From contig DAIRDH010000071.1 in assembly GCA_036796255.1 (NCBI GenBank), forward strand, positions 1-14,328: 14,328 bases of DNA. Direction: 5' to 3'. Positions within the stretch are counted from its first letter, which is position 1; every line of letters begins with the position of its first letter. Source of the DNA: T3Sed10-241 sp036796255 (GTDB taxonomy: Bacteria; Bacteroidota; Bacteroidia; Flavobacteriales_D; Cryomorphaceae). Positions 1 through 8,207 of the stretch are shown here, piece by piece. Both the position numbers and the translations under genes were made by a program. Below the pieces are notes generated by a model that saw only the letters and a list, made by a program, of their open reading frames with translations, ran no database searches and was not told where the DNA came from.

Positions 1-1
1 A

Positions 2-169
2 CTGCAAACAGCGGAAAAGAGATCGACTGAAAAGGCAATTTCAATACATTTGGGTTGTCGCTTTGAGCTCGACATAGAAAACAGGCGAACCTCGTGTGAT
101 GCATTCTTTCTGTTCAGAATGGAAGAAATAGCCAACTCAGATCAATTAACCATCAATTTTTTCACGTAA
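2..169 (+). other. Left-edge open frame, no recognisable product
   Basis: A plus-strand frame is open from base 2 to a TAA at 167-169, giving 55 residues with no start inside the window. It could be the C-terminal tail of a gene entering from the left and converging on the T9SS gene that ends at 142, with a 28-base overlap. The residues (for example CDAFFLFRMEEIANSDQL) match no family I recognise. An open frame of this length can arise by chance, so this is a weak call. No terminator hairpin is evident in bases 1-141. Confidence 0.2.
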
Positions 170-1851
170 ACGTTTCCGTTTTGGCCAGTGGCCCTAAGCA
201 AGTACATGCCTTTCGGCAAAGTGCTTACATCGATTGCCGAGTCAGTTGCATTGAGCTGTAAATCCAGCACTTGCCGGCCTTGCATGTCGTGAATGGTTGC
301 GTGGGCGAGGGTGCTGCCAGGAAGGTCGAGACGGACAGAGGTTGAGGTGGGGTTGGGGTAGACTTTAAGTGATTCGCGTGAATCCGTTTCGCGAAGAGAA
401 AGCGAAAGGATGTCAACTGCTTCGGGGATAAACCCAAATGGGCTTTCGCCAGATTTGTGATAACCAATCATCAGCATTCGATCTCTGCACCAGGAACCTA
501 AACCTAAAAACTCAAAGTCAAAAGCCACCAGTCCCAGGCCTTCACCAAGGGCGTAGAGTTGATTGTCAGTAAACAAAAGCTCATTGCTTAATGGATGCAG
601 GTTTTCACCAGATTCAATAAAGACCGGACTTTGGGTAAACTCAAAACCGCAGCGCATGATCGTTTCCAACTCGTAATAGTCTCGAGGATCATGAGTAATG
701 ATTTCTGCCAAATTACTTTCTTCGTCAACTTGTGGTCCTCCATACAATTCAATGGAATTCGCTAATACCTGTCGATTTCCATATTGTCCAGCCTTGCGTA
801 TTGCAACTGAAGGCATAGGAAAAGACGCATCATCCTCAAGATATTCTATTTCACTGCATGAAGGATAATCTAGATGGGAATAGCTGCAGGATAAATAAGG
901 GGCAGGATTTTTTATGGCAGAGATTTCAGCTGGAATGCGCATAGACATGGGGCCACCAACAGGCCAATAATAAGAGGGGCAATTACTGAACAAAGGCACC
1001 ATAAGGGTATAGGTGTATGAGTGGGTCGCACTACTAGAGTTAGCAGCAATGGTGTAACTCGAAACCTCCATGATTAGGACCAGACTATCACCCGAAGTAA
1101 AAACCTCGATTACATCATGTCGGGCAACAGTTCGGCTGAACCAAACAAAATTATCGGCTCCATCATTCGAGCCTTCTTCTTGGTAGTCCAAGTAAACAAA
1201 AACATCTCCTTCTTGAAAATTGAAAATGTCAGCATTGGAAAGCAAACTCCCTTGAAGATTTTTGGCTGGTATCGAGTTAAGGGTATATGTGTTTTCATTG
1301 AAAGCATAAAGGATTATGCCATATTGCTTAGAAAGATGAATAATGCCTCCTGAATCAGTTGTAATTACCTTTATGCTGTCAGTTTGCCCCAAAACTTCGC
1401 CTTCATATTTTTCTGTGACTTGTGCAAACAGAGGTTCTGAAGCATCATTTTCTCCAAATATCCAGGTATCACCGGGCTCGGCGAGGCTATGGATACGAAA
1501 GGTATCCACTCCCTGAAATTCCCATACCCCATCAGGCAAGACGAGGGTGTATGCTTGCAGGAAAGTTTGCCGGGCACTTGTGCAGCCCTCCTCTGGGCTA
1601 CAATCGTTAAAAGGCGATTCAGTGCAGGGTGCTTCCTGAATGAGGTTGGGAAGAAATCGTCCTTTGGTATTGTCGTCGCTTTCCACGGCATAAAGGAATA
1701 AGAAGCTTTCGGTTCCCACTTCGTCTGTAAAATACACAGCTTCTTCAAAAAAAACAGGCTCCCAATTTTGGGCCTGCGATGCGATGGGGAGCACCGATAT
1801 TGAAATTACAATAACGCGAAAAATGGTGGAGAGGAATAGAAGGTTTTTCAT
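142..1851 (-). CDS. Secreted protein of unknown function with T9SS type A sorting domain
   Basis: The 569-residue protein starts with a Sec signal peptide: a basic MKN, a hydrophobic stretch, then SQA|Q with cleavage near residue 27. The last 80 or so residues are a type IX secretion sorting domain. It shows VYPNPTSTSVRLDL, then HDMQGRQVL, LPKGMYLLRA and the terminal KKLMVN. In this family the domain directs export across the outer membrane and is then removed or used for attachment. The central part of about 460 residues matches no enzyme I recognise. It has several cysteines (the CTESPFNDCSPEEGC stretch near residue 76) that could form disulfides. It is a distant paralogue of the next gene (stop at 1968): both share a GGI..YGIILY-like segment, an F..GD.. 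segment and a late GLG...M.Y.K.G segment. The ATG at 1851 sits directly before the signal peptide. The 5' gap to the neighbour is 116 bases, so it may have its own promoter. The function is unknown. Confidence 0.9.
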   Translation of the reverse strand: MKNLLFLSTIFRVIVISISVLPIASQAQNWEPVFFEEAVYFTDEVGTESFLFLYAVESDDNTKGRFLPNLIQEAPCTESPFNDCSPEEGCTSARQTFLQAYTLVLPDGVWEFQGVDTFRIHSLAEPGDTWIFGENDASEPLFAQVTEKYEGEVLGQTDSIKVITTDSGGIIHLSKQYGIILYAFNENTYTLNSIPAKNLQGSLLSNADIFNFQEGDVFVYLDYQEEGSNDGADNFVWFSRTVARHDVIEVFTSGDSLVLIMEVSSYTIAANSSSATHSYTYTLMVPLFSNCPSYYWPVGGPMSMRIPAEISAIKNPAPYLSCSYSHLDYPSCSEIEYLEDDASFPMPSVAIRKAGQYGNRQVLANSIELYGGPQVDEESNLAEIITHDPRDYYELETIMRCGFEFTQSPVFIESGENLHPLSNELLFTDNQLYALGEGLGLVAFDFEFLGLGSWCRDRMLMIGYHKSGESPFGFIPEAVDILSLSLRETDSRESLKVYPNPTSTSVRLDLPGSTLAHATIHDMQGRQVLDLQLNATDSAIDVSTLPKGMYLLRATGQNGNVYVKKLMVN

Positions 1852-1967
1852 AGCTTAGGATTTTTGATTCTTAATGCGTAAGACTTTGGTTTAAAGGATT
1901 ATTCTAAAATTCAAGCCTAAAAGTTCTGATGATGCACTTCATCTAATAATTGTCTTTGGTGGTTGTA

Positions 1968-3476
1968 TCAATTTACAATCATTTTTTGGGTATACACCCC
2001 TTCCTTCCCTGCCGCGCGTACCACGTACATCCCCGACGGCAGTCCATCAATTATAAACTCAGCTTGACCCGCGGGCCATGTGCGCACCACTCGGCCCTGC
2101 GTGTCACAAAGTTCTACAGATTTAAAGCGCTCCAAGCCTTGATCCATTCTGATGCGGAAGTGATTGCGGGTGGGGTTGGGATACACTGTAATCGTCTGGC
2201 CTGGGTGGTCTGCATTTTCTGCAGAAAGGATCGCTTCAATGCCGCAACCTATACCGCCTTTGGAGAAGTAAATCATTTCTGTGGTTTGCACCCGCGTGGT
2301 CACGGTACCGAATCCGTTTCTTGCGACTTCGTGAAAAATCCTGCCCAAACCCGGGACGTATTCGAAACGCGTGATTTCAGGGGGACCATCGGTATCAAAC
2401 CCGCACCAGGCATTGTAATTTTCGCAGTAGCGAAAAGGTCCTGAAATACCTCTTATTCCAATGCGAATACCATCGCAGAGTTCTCGCTTGAACAGACTCT
2501 CTTGATAACTGGCATCCTGGTAGCCATCTGTAAATCTTCTTCTATAGAAAGGTAGCGCACTTAAGGTATCGAAGCGTGCAAAGACCTGTTCCTCTATCCA
2601 TTCTTCCAAATTCGTCTCTCCTTCATCGAAAGTCTGATTCAAGACCGTGTACCGCAAGCTATCTGCTTCATCTACCCGGCTTAAATAAATGTGGTTCTTA
2701 TAACTTGTTTCCTGAATGGGGCCATCCGCGGTGGAGGGATTGAATTGGAAGTAGGTCATTTTGTACTGTATGGTATCGCCCGCTTCAAAATCATAGATCA
2801 TCTCCCCTGTCAAGACAGAAAGGCTCTGGTCAAGAGCTGAATCGCCGATCAAGGTCAATGGAATTTCTATTTGAGGAAATTCATCGACCAAAAAGAAATC
2901 GATTAAGCCAATGCTTTCGCCAATGCTTATGACGTAACCATGAAGGGGGGAGGCGATTTCAATGCCACCCGTATCGTAATGAGCGATTCTGTAGGATCGC
3001 ACCTGTTCTGTAATACCAATTACGGTTTGCTCGCTTTGGTCTTCAAATACCAATGCATAAACCTCCTGGCTGTTTTCAAAGAACACTGTGGAGTCTGTGG
3101 TGAAATCAAAGTGTAAAGTATCGCCGCTCGGATTGATAAAAACGTAATTGCCCGATCCCGATGAATAAACTTTTGCGCCGAAACCTGTAGCGCCGGAATT
3201 TTTGTAGCAACCGAGTGCTATGTCACATTCGAATTGTTCACCACTACCCGGATCGAAATCTGCGGTTTCATTTTCATTCATGACTGTGTGCAAGAAGAAT
3301 TCTGATATACCCTCGTTTTGAAATAAAGAATCAATTTTCAGTGAGTAGTTCCGTTCCCATGTCTCGGTGAGGGGGGCAAAATCCTTTGCAGTGTTCTCAG
3401 AGAAAAGAGAAAATGGCTGTGCCATCGCCGCGGATGCCAGCGCAAGAAAGAGCAGAGTGAGGATATGGTTTTTCAT
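1968..3476 (-). CDS. Secreted protein of unknown function with T9SS type A sorting domain (paralogue of the preceding gene)
   Basis: I place the start at the ATG at 3476, because the protein then opens with a clean signal peptide (MKNHILTLLFLALASAAMA|Q). A longer frame reaches 3503 but adds only a polar leader. The product is 502 residues. Its C-terminus is a T9SS type A sorting domain with TVYPNPTRNHFRI, LCDTQGRVV, LPSGMYVVRA and QKMIVN. The middle is a beta-rich region of unknown role. It contains FDFTTDSTVFF, a GGIEIASPLHGYVIS segment, IYDFEAGDTIQYKMTY, and a late GLGRIFHEVARNGFG...EMIYFSKGG segment. Counterparts of these segments occur in the same order in the gene ending at 142, so the two probably arose by duplication followed by strong divergence. 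It is expected at the cell surface or in the medium. Its biochemical role cannot be read from the sequence. Confidence 0.9.
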   Translation of the reverse strand: MKNHILTLLFLALASAAMAQPFSLFSENTAKDFAPLTETWERNYSLKIDSLFQNEGISEFFLHTVMNENETADFDPGSGEQFECDIALGCYKNSGATGFGAKVYSSGSGNYVFINPSGDTLHFDFTTDSTVFFENSQEVYALVFEDQSEQTVIGITEQVRSYRIAHYDTGGIEIASPLHGYVISIGESIGLIDFFLVDEFPQIEIPLTLIGDSALDQSLSVLTGEMIYDFEAGDTIQYKMTYFQFNPSTADGPIQETSYKNHIYLSRVDEADSLRYTVLNQTFDEGETNLEEWIEEQVFARFDTLSALPFYRRRFTDGYQDASYQESLFKRELCDGIRIGIRGISGPFRYCENYNAWCGFDTDGPPEITRFEYVPGLGRIFHEVARNGFGTVTTRVQTTEMIYFSKGGIGCGIEAILSAENADHPGQTITVYPNPTRNHFRIRMDQGLERFKSVELCDTQGRVVRTWPAGQAEFIIDGLPSGMYVVRAAGKEGVYTQKMIVN

Positions 3477-3768
3477 TTCTTGACTTTTGCGCAAATTATT
3501 CACTTGAGGTAGATGACCGGCACAGTTTAGTTAAGTATGGACTTTTAGACCTGATGGCTTGGGTAGTGCAGTTTTTGCTGAAAAAGCAGAATGTTGTAAG
3601 CCTAAATACACGAAAAATGACCGACATGATTTGATTAGTTTTCATAGCCGAGGTTTTTAATTTTGGTAGTCTTAGGAGTGAGTCGTTGATTTTAAGTTTT
3701 AATTTTTTCATACCACGGCCTTTGTTATTGGATATTTTATGTGCAAGGTAGGGCAATTGCTCGCTTAA
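3477..3768. other. Intergenic region, no convincing gene
   Basis: This stretch of about 290 AT-rich bases lies between two minus-strand T9SS genes. A minus-strand frame of 86 codons (3496-3756) crosses it, but it has a lysine-rich then cysteine/phenylalanine-rich composition, no recognisable domain and no signal peptide. It also runs up to the start of the gene beginning at 3476. I treat it as noncoding leader or promoter space for that gene. I could not identify a good TAnnTTTG-type promoter element or a terminator. Confidence 0.5.
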
Positions 3769-5259
3769 TCATTGCACTATCAATTTTTGCGTGTACATCC
3801 CCTTGCCACCCGATGCCCTGACCAGATAAAGGCCAGAGGGTAAATTGTGAATATCGATTCTACTGTCTAGGCTGTGCTGAAGATTGCGGCTGAGAACAGT
3901 TCGCCCTTGCAGGTCGATAATCTCCATGTGATTGATAGGTTCATCTGAGGATGGCAGTGCTACTTGAATAAAGCCAGATGAAGGATTGGGCCAAATATTC
4001 AATTTCCCACTTCCTTCTTTTTCATCCGTTCCCACAAATCCATTGGGCTGCAAGCGCACGAGGCAGCTGTATGGCTCACCACCGAAGGAGGAGAATCCTC
4101 CACCTATAAGCAGTTTTCCATCGGGCAAGGGCCTGATAACAGAAATGTTGGGACCAAAGTGTAGAGACCAGAAGCCCCATGTGCCATCATCAACACCGAA
4201 ATTAGTGAATGCTTGTGGTACTAAGTAGCCATTGTCATAGATCTTCGCAAGGCCTTTACGGAGTGTATCATTGTAATGAGTGAAGTCACCTCCCAAAATA
4301 AATGTCCCGTCATCATCTTCATGTACAGGAGCGAAAGTAGTATTATAGATTGAATTACCTACGTGATTTTCAAGTACGGGTGAATTAAAGAAAGTATCCA
4401 CCGTTCCATCGGCTAAAAGACGAGCATGTAGTACTGTAGCATCGGGACTGGTCAACAGAATACCATACTCAAGAAAAAGCCATACTCTGTCTTGAGAATC
4501 TATGTATTGTACAAATGCCAAAACAAGATTTAGCAATGGGCTCACAAATGTGGTATCTACGGAAAAATTAGCATTAAGTCTGGCAATGCTGTTGGTGGAG
4601 TGACCTTCAATTTCCGCAAAACGCCCAGCAACAATGTACTTTCCGCAGCTTAGTTTGTTGATGCTCCAAATTTCGGCATCAACAGGGGAGCTGCAACGCA
4701 ACATATTAAAATCGGGCACCGGTGCGCCTGTGCTATCAATCATACAGAGTTGCCTCAAGCCTTGACTTACAATACTGGTTCCCATCAAAGTAGAATCTGT
4801 GAAGAAACGCCCGGCGACAAGTATGTTTTCATCGGGTAGCACAATTACGTCATAGGCTCTATTGGCCAATGGCCCGGAATAGGTAGGTTTTTGAAATTCA
4901 AATTTGAAAATTGGATTGATGGTACCGGGTATATTGAACCTTCTTATACCTTGACCATATTGCAAATATTCATTCTTGTAGGCGGCTACTTTAGTCCCGC
5001 CAAATGTTTGGGAACTAAAAAGATTACCAGAATTTGTAATCATGGCACCGGCTGTGATTGGAGAAGGGTTACCGTTTTGAGAAAACATTCCCGTAATCAT
5101 ATAGTTGTCCTCCTCAGTGTGTAAAATATCAGATACCGCACCCCGATTGAAAAGCAATCCACTATTAAAAGTAGGATCGATCACATAATCAATCACCTGC
5201 GCAGTACAATTGGCTGCGCAGGTGATGATTGTAATGATTATATACAAAGCGTGCTTCAT
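3769..5259 (-). CDS. Secreted delta-60-repeat protein with T9SS type A sorting domain
   Basis: The 496-residue protein has a signal peptide (MKHALYIIITIITCAANCTA|Q) and then a beta-propeller-like region built from delta-60-type repeats. Signatures are DPTFNSG at residues 28-34, LPDENILVAGRF, LADGTVDTFFNSPV, DDDGTFILGGDFTHYND and LPDGKLLIGGGFSSFGG. Each repeat pairs a D..F(N/D) turn with a later D..(I/L)..GG.F strand pair. The C-terminus is a T9SS sorting domain with NIWPNPSSGFIQVAL, IDLQGRTVL, LPSGLYLVRA and QKLIVQ, so it is probably exported to the cell surface. Delta-60 repeats have no firmly established ligand. The ATG at 5259 lies two bases after the TAA of the upstream beta-helix gene (5262-5264), which points to co-transcription and possibly translational coupling. 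Because that upstream gene is now broken, expression of this otherwise intact gene may be altered. Confidence 0.9.
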   Translation of the reverse strand: MKHALYIIITIITCAANCTAQVIDYVIDPTFNSGLLFNRGAVSDILHTEEDNYMITGMFSQNGNPSPITAGAMITNSGNLFSSQTFGGTKVAAYKNEYLQYGQGIRRFNIPGTINPIFKFEFQKPTYSGPLANRAYDVIVLPDENILVAGRFFTDSTLMGTSIVSQGLRQLCMIDSTGAPVPDFNMLRCSSPVDAEIWSINKLSCGKYIVAGRFAEIEGHSTNSIARLNANFSVDTTFVSPLLNLVLAFVQYIDSQDRVWLFLEYGILLTSPDATVLHARLLADGTVDTFFNSPVLENHVGNSIYNTTFAPVHEDDDGTFILGGDFTHYNDTLRKGLAKIYDNGYLVPQAFTNFGVDDGTWGFWSLHFGPNISVIRPLPDGKLLIGGGFSSFGGEPYSCLVRLQPNGFVGTDEKEGSGKLNIWPNPSSGFIQVALPSSDEPINHMEIIDLQGRTVLSRNLQHSLDSRIDIHNLPSGLYLVRASGGKGMYTQKLIVQ

Positions 5260-5261
5260 GG

Positions 5262-7151
5262 TTAGTGTGTCACTACGAACTTGCCTTCACTCACTTTTTT
5301 GCCATCCTGGCTGATCTGATAGAAATACATGCCGTTGGCTAATTTTCGGGTATCAATGAGTTGTTGGCCTTCGTAAGACTCCCCTAAGTTACGCATTTCG
5401 ATTTGTCTGCCAAGGTTGTCAACGATACTTAGTTTGGTGCGATCATTTGCCTTGAGCAAAGAATATGCAATGGTAATGTATTGGTCTGAAGGATTGGGAT
5501 AGGCAGATGATGTATTTAGCTCCGCAATCAATTCACTGTATGAAGGTTTTTTCTTGCTGGGTAAATCATCAATTTTGAGCTGACCGTGCATATCATAGCA
5601 AACGCCGTAATGAAAGCATAAGCTATGCTGTGCTTTGCTTGCGGCTATCCCAATAGTGGGATTGTCAGCAAGTACAATTAGAGATTGCACATGGTTGCCA
5701 TCAAGATTTGCAATCGTCTGGCCTGCATTGTGGGCACTGTAGAGAATTTCATAAAAGGATTTTAAACCCGTCATTTCAGCGTCGCGGTCAGCATTCAAGC
5801 GGTAGTACGTCTGCATGCTATCAAGCAAGTCGATGGCATGGCTATACATATGTCTATCGGCATAAGCCGCCGCCCTGGTGTAGTTGCCTTCTACTGTCTT
5901 CACAAGTGAGAGATAGTAAAGTGTGCTATCTGGTCCGCTAGAAATACTGTCGGCAAAAGCTTTTTCTGTGATGATTATTTTCAGCATATACTGTACCTGT
6001 TCATGCAGGTCGGCTAAAATTCTCTCCATGGTAGTGCGCAATGTTGTTTGGTCTCGAGAAGCCACGAGTAAATCTATCATGTATTCGGGCAAAGGAGGCG
6101 AAACCGCTGTCTCAGCTTCTTGTATCACATGGCCAGATTGCAAAGCATCGGGATTGGCTAAGAGCACTTCCATCAACATGGCATGTGGCATGATGTTTTG
6201 ATGAATTGCTGCTATCAATACTTCTTCAGAATTATACGGAGAACGGTCAATGAGTTCGTCACGAAGTTCCCAGGCCTGAGTTGGCCATGTAAGCTCTATT
6301 TGAGTAATCATCCCCGGTGTATTGCCTTGGTCTATAGTCTGATTGTAAGTATATACCATGCCTTCGTATTCAGCAATCCCGCTCAAGAGATGGCTACGTT
6401 TCGTAAGTCCCGTAGGTCGTCCTGTGGTGTAATTGCTGGGACAACTGTTACTAGCTGTTATCGGGGGCATGGGCATACCCATAAACCCGGGCCCTATCTG
6501 CGCTGAACTCGGCAAGTTGTTACTTGAGAAGTAATTGTAATTATGGGGAGATTGAATGGTGAAATGCGTGAATATCGAAGGATCAGGGTTACCGATTGAA
6601 AATTGATTGGATGCAGAATATTCAGGGTCGTGATTCCCTTGAAGCAAGCGAATTCCAGCATTCAATACGTCATCCTGTATTCCTAAGTCCGACCTACTTA
6701 TCTCAAAATCAACTTCATTGTTTGCATTGGTGTTACAGATGTACTGCAGGCCAGCATGGCCGAACGAAACTCCTCCTGAAGTATTGGTATTGAGATTCAC
6801 TTGCCACCCGTTTATTCCTGTTTTTAAATTTTCCAGATTGTTTTTATAAATCTGGTTGTTCGCTCCTTGACTATTAAAAACCAAAACACCATGGCCTTCA
6901 TATTGTGCGCCTTGCTGGGAAAGGTAAAGGTTATTTTCCTCTATGGAAAAATGGAGGGTTCTGTTTGCATAAATGCCCAGATGATTGCGGTCATCATCTG
7001 GATTTAAATCTTGATGGATTTCAAAAGGATGCCCTCCCAAATTGAATTCATTTTTTTAGATCTGGCTATAATCGGCACCGCCAATTTCTACACCAATCAT
7101 ATTATTTTCAAAAAGTGTATTGCTCACAGAAATTGGCCTACCACCATCAGA
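5262..7151 (-). pseudogene. 3' part of a beta-helix T9SS surface protein, 5' end lost and one internal stop
   Basis: The frame runs without interruption from 7055 to the TAA at 5262-5264. Homologous-looking beta-helix sequence continues upstream of an in-frame TAA (7056-7058) to about 7151, where it meets Fic sequence. The order is: right-handed beta-helix turns (ISVSNTLFENNMIGVEIGG before the stop; NNQIYKNNLENLKTGINGW after it), a proline-rich link near GFMGMPMPP, a helical domain of about 270 residues (ELTWPTQAWELRDELIDR, LLDSMQTYYRLNADR), then a T9SS sorting domain (AYPNPSDQYITIAYS, VDNLGRQIEM, LANGMYFYQIS, EGKFVVTH). There is no signal peptide and no ATG near the 5' end. The residue at 7040 is a TTG leucine, and the first in-frame ATG is at 6482, inside the protein. 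T9SS cargo needs a Sec signal, so the product cannot be exported as it stands. Intact relatives should be much longer at the N-terminus. The helical domain has no function I can name. Confidence 0.8.
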
Positions 7152-7598
7152 ACCTGTAGCGTCTTTTCGCTAGTCTGCAACGGTGATTTTGTACATCCCG
7201 CTTCTTCCTGTCGGGAAAAGTGCTGCATGCCAGTCAAAAAGCCTTTGGGCTGTGAGTGGTTCAAAGCATTTCCGGCTGGCGTCAAGCATCATATCCACCA
7301 TTCCATCCACGTTGCGGTCTGAGTCAACTGAGCCGGCTATGTCCATATCCAGTCTGCGGGCAATAGAGGAGCGCACTTGTTGCGCATCAAGATATTCGCC
7401 TTCAATTTCGGTCGAATTTAAAACTTCGAGGGTAAGCGTTTCAAGGGTAGCTTCATTTTAGAAATCAACGCCCAAGGACTCCATCCTTCCAAGGATGCGC
7501 CCTTGCAATAGTCTCACCTCGGTCAAGAGATTAACGAAAGCCTCCAGTCTCCAGGTAAAGTTTGGCCAATTTTCTAATTGGTATATGAAAGCCTTCAT
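7152..7598 (-). pseudogene. N-terminal remnant of a Fic-family protein (DUF4172-type)
   Basis: From an ATG at 7598 the frame reads MKAFIYQLENWPNFTWR, RLLQGRILGRMESLGVDF, stop, NEATLETLTLEVLNSTEIEGE, then LTAQRLFDWHAALFPTGRSG and MYKITVAD, stop, RKDATG. This follows the conserved N-terminal part of Fic/DOC proteins of the DUF4172 type, including the ...STEIEGE inhibitory-helix-like segment that marks self-regulated Fic enzymes. Two stops interrupt it: TAA at 7458-7460 and TAG at 7170-7172. The second falls where the family has Trp, consistent with TGG to TAG. Similarity ends after DATG at about 7152, before the catalytic HPFxxGNGR loop, so nothing able to transfer AMP remains. The frame then continues straight into the beta-helix gene. 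It is a dead 5' fragment. The family call is strong from memory of the pattern; the exact junction could move by a few codons. Confidence 0.85.
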
Positions 7599-7970
7599 TC
7601 GATGCATAATGTGCATTGAATAGCTGAGGTATTCGTTGCATGGCTGCAAGAACCAAGCAGCATTGAAGCTTAAGACGTCGACTGGCTTGGCAGTGTAGGT
7701 CGTACCAAAATTAAACGCAGCAGAGTAGACTTTTTATACGTGTAAATGATTCATTATCATATTGGAATATTAGCGCTTCGTCGGCGGAGAGCGTGACGTA
7801 AGAGCCACAATATGTGGAATCTATCCCTTGTTGGTGCAAATATGACATCGGGATGCTATAAATGCACCACTTCGGACAAACAAGCCATCATATCACGTCA
7901 TTTTGAGTCTTCAAAATTTAAAAATATACAGAAAGGGAATGACAGGTGAAATCAAACGTCATGTCTTAAT
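7599..7970. other. Intergenic region upstream of the Fic remnant, no clear gene
   Basis: This AT-rich stretch lies between the Fic remnant and the hairpin repeats. The only frame of note is on the minus strand, ATG at 7848 to TAA at 7711-7713. It encodes 45 residues beginning MSYLHQQGIDSTYCGSY, with no recognisable family; it may be a gene fragment or chance. I see no inverted repeats or direct repeats here that would mark the edge of an insertion sequence, and no tRNA that could serve as an attachment site. Confidence 0.4.
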
Positions 7971-7974
7971 ACCA

Positions 7975-7987
7975 GCCCCAGAGGGGC
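7975..7987. repeat. Hairpin, 5-bp stem with AGA loop
   Basis: GCCCC and GGGGC pair perfectly around AGA. This is the first hairpin of repeat module 1, placed 13 bases before the larger hairpin at 8001. Confidence 0.6.
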
Positions 7988-8000
7988 GACATAATATTAG

Positions 8001-8020
8001 CCCAGGGCGCAAGCCCTGGG
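8001..8020. repeat. Perfect 8-bp GC-rich hairpin with GCAA loop
   Basis: CCCAGGGC and GCCCTGGG pair perfectly around GCAA, a GNRA-type tetraloop if transcribed on the plus strand. A G-T wobble and an A-T pair can extend the stem to 10 pairs (7999-8022). It has no T-run after it on either strand, so an intrinsic terminator is unlikely. Confidence 0.75.
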
Positions 8021-8043
8021 TTCAGGACGCGTTACGTGTCCCA

Positions 8044-8098
8044 GCGCCGGGCAGAAAACGTTGTTAAATGATAGCCATTGCTTCCCCGGCGCAATGGC
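8044..8098. repeat. Two overlapping inverted repeats (mutually exclusive stems)
   Basis: GCGCCGGG (8044-8051) pairs with CCCGGCGC (8085-8092), and GCCATTGC (8074-8081) pairs with GCAATGGC (8091-8098). The right arms share bases 8091-8092, so the two full stems cannot form together. This could be a product of repeat evolution, or a switchable fold if transcribed; the sequence does not decide. Confidence 0.6.
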
Positions 8099-8162
8099 AA
8101 AGCCGGCATCGAAGCCAAGAATGATTGTCACCCAAATTGATCAAGATTTTCGTTTTAAAAAA

Positions 8163-8207
8163 GGCCAGAGGCCGGAGGAATAGTCACCACGCCTTTAGCG
8201 TGGCGAC
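8163..8207. repeat. Second repeat module: AGA hairpin plus 10-bp stem
   Basis: GGCC-AGA-GGCC (8163-8173) is followed after 9 bases by GTCACCACGC (8183-8192), CTTTA loop, GCGTGGCGAC (8198-8207), with one A/C mismatch. A plus-strand frame of 63 codons (8125-8316) runs through it and is best regarded as an artefact of the repeat. Confidence 0.65.

Noticed and set aside
3496..3756. 86-codon minus-strand frame between two T9SS genes
   Set aside because: No recognisable domain, no signal peptide, low-complexity basic start, and it runs into the leader of the gene starting at 3476.
7183..7461. 92-codon plus-strand frame
   Set aside because: It is the antisense shadow of the Fic remnant, whose minus-strand translation matches a known family.
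7711..7848. 45-residue minus-strand frame with several cysteines
   Set aside because: Too short and without a recognisable family; mentioned under the intergenic region as a possible fragment only.
8001..8020. Intrinsic terminator at the GC-rich hairpin
   Set aside because: No T-run follows the stem on either strand, and the hairpin belongs to a repeat module.
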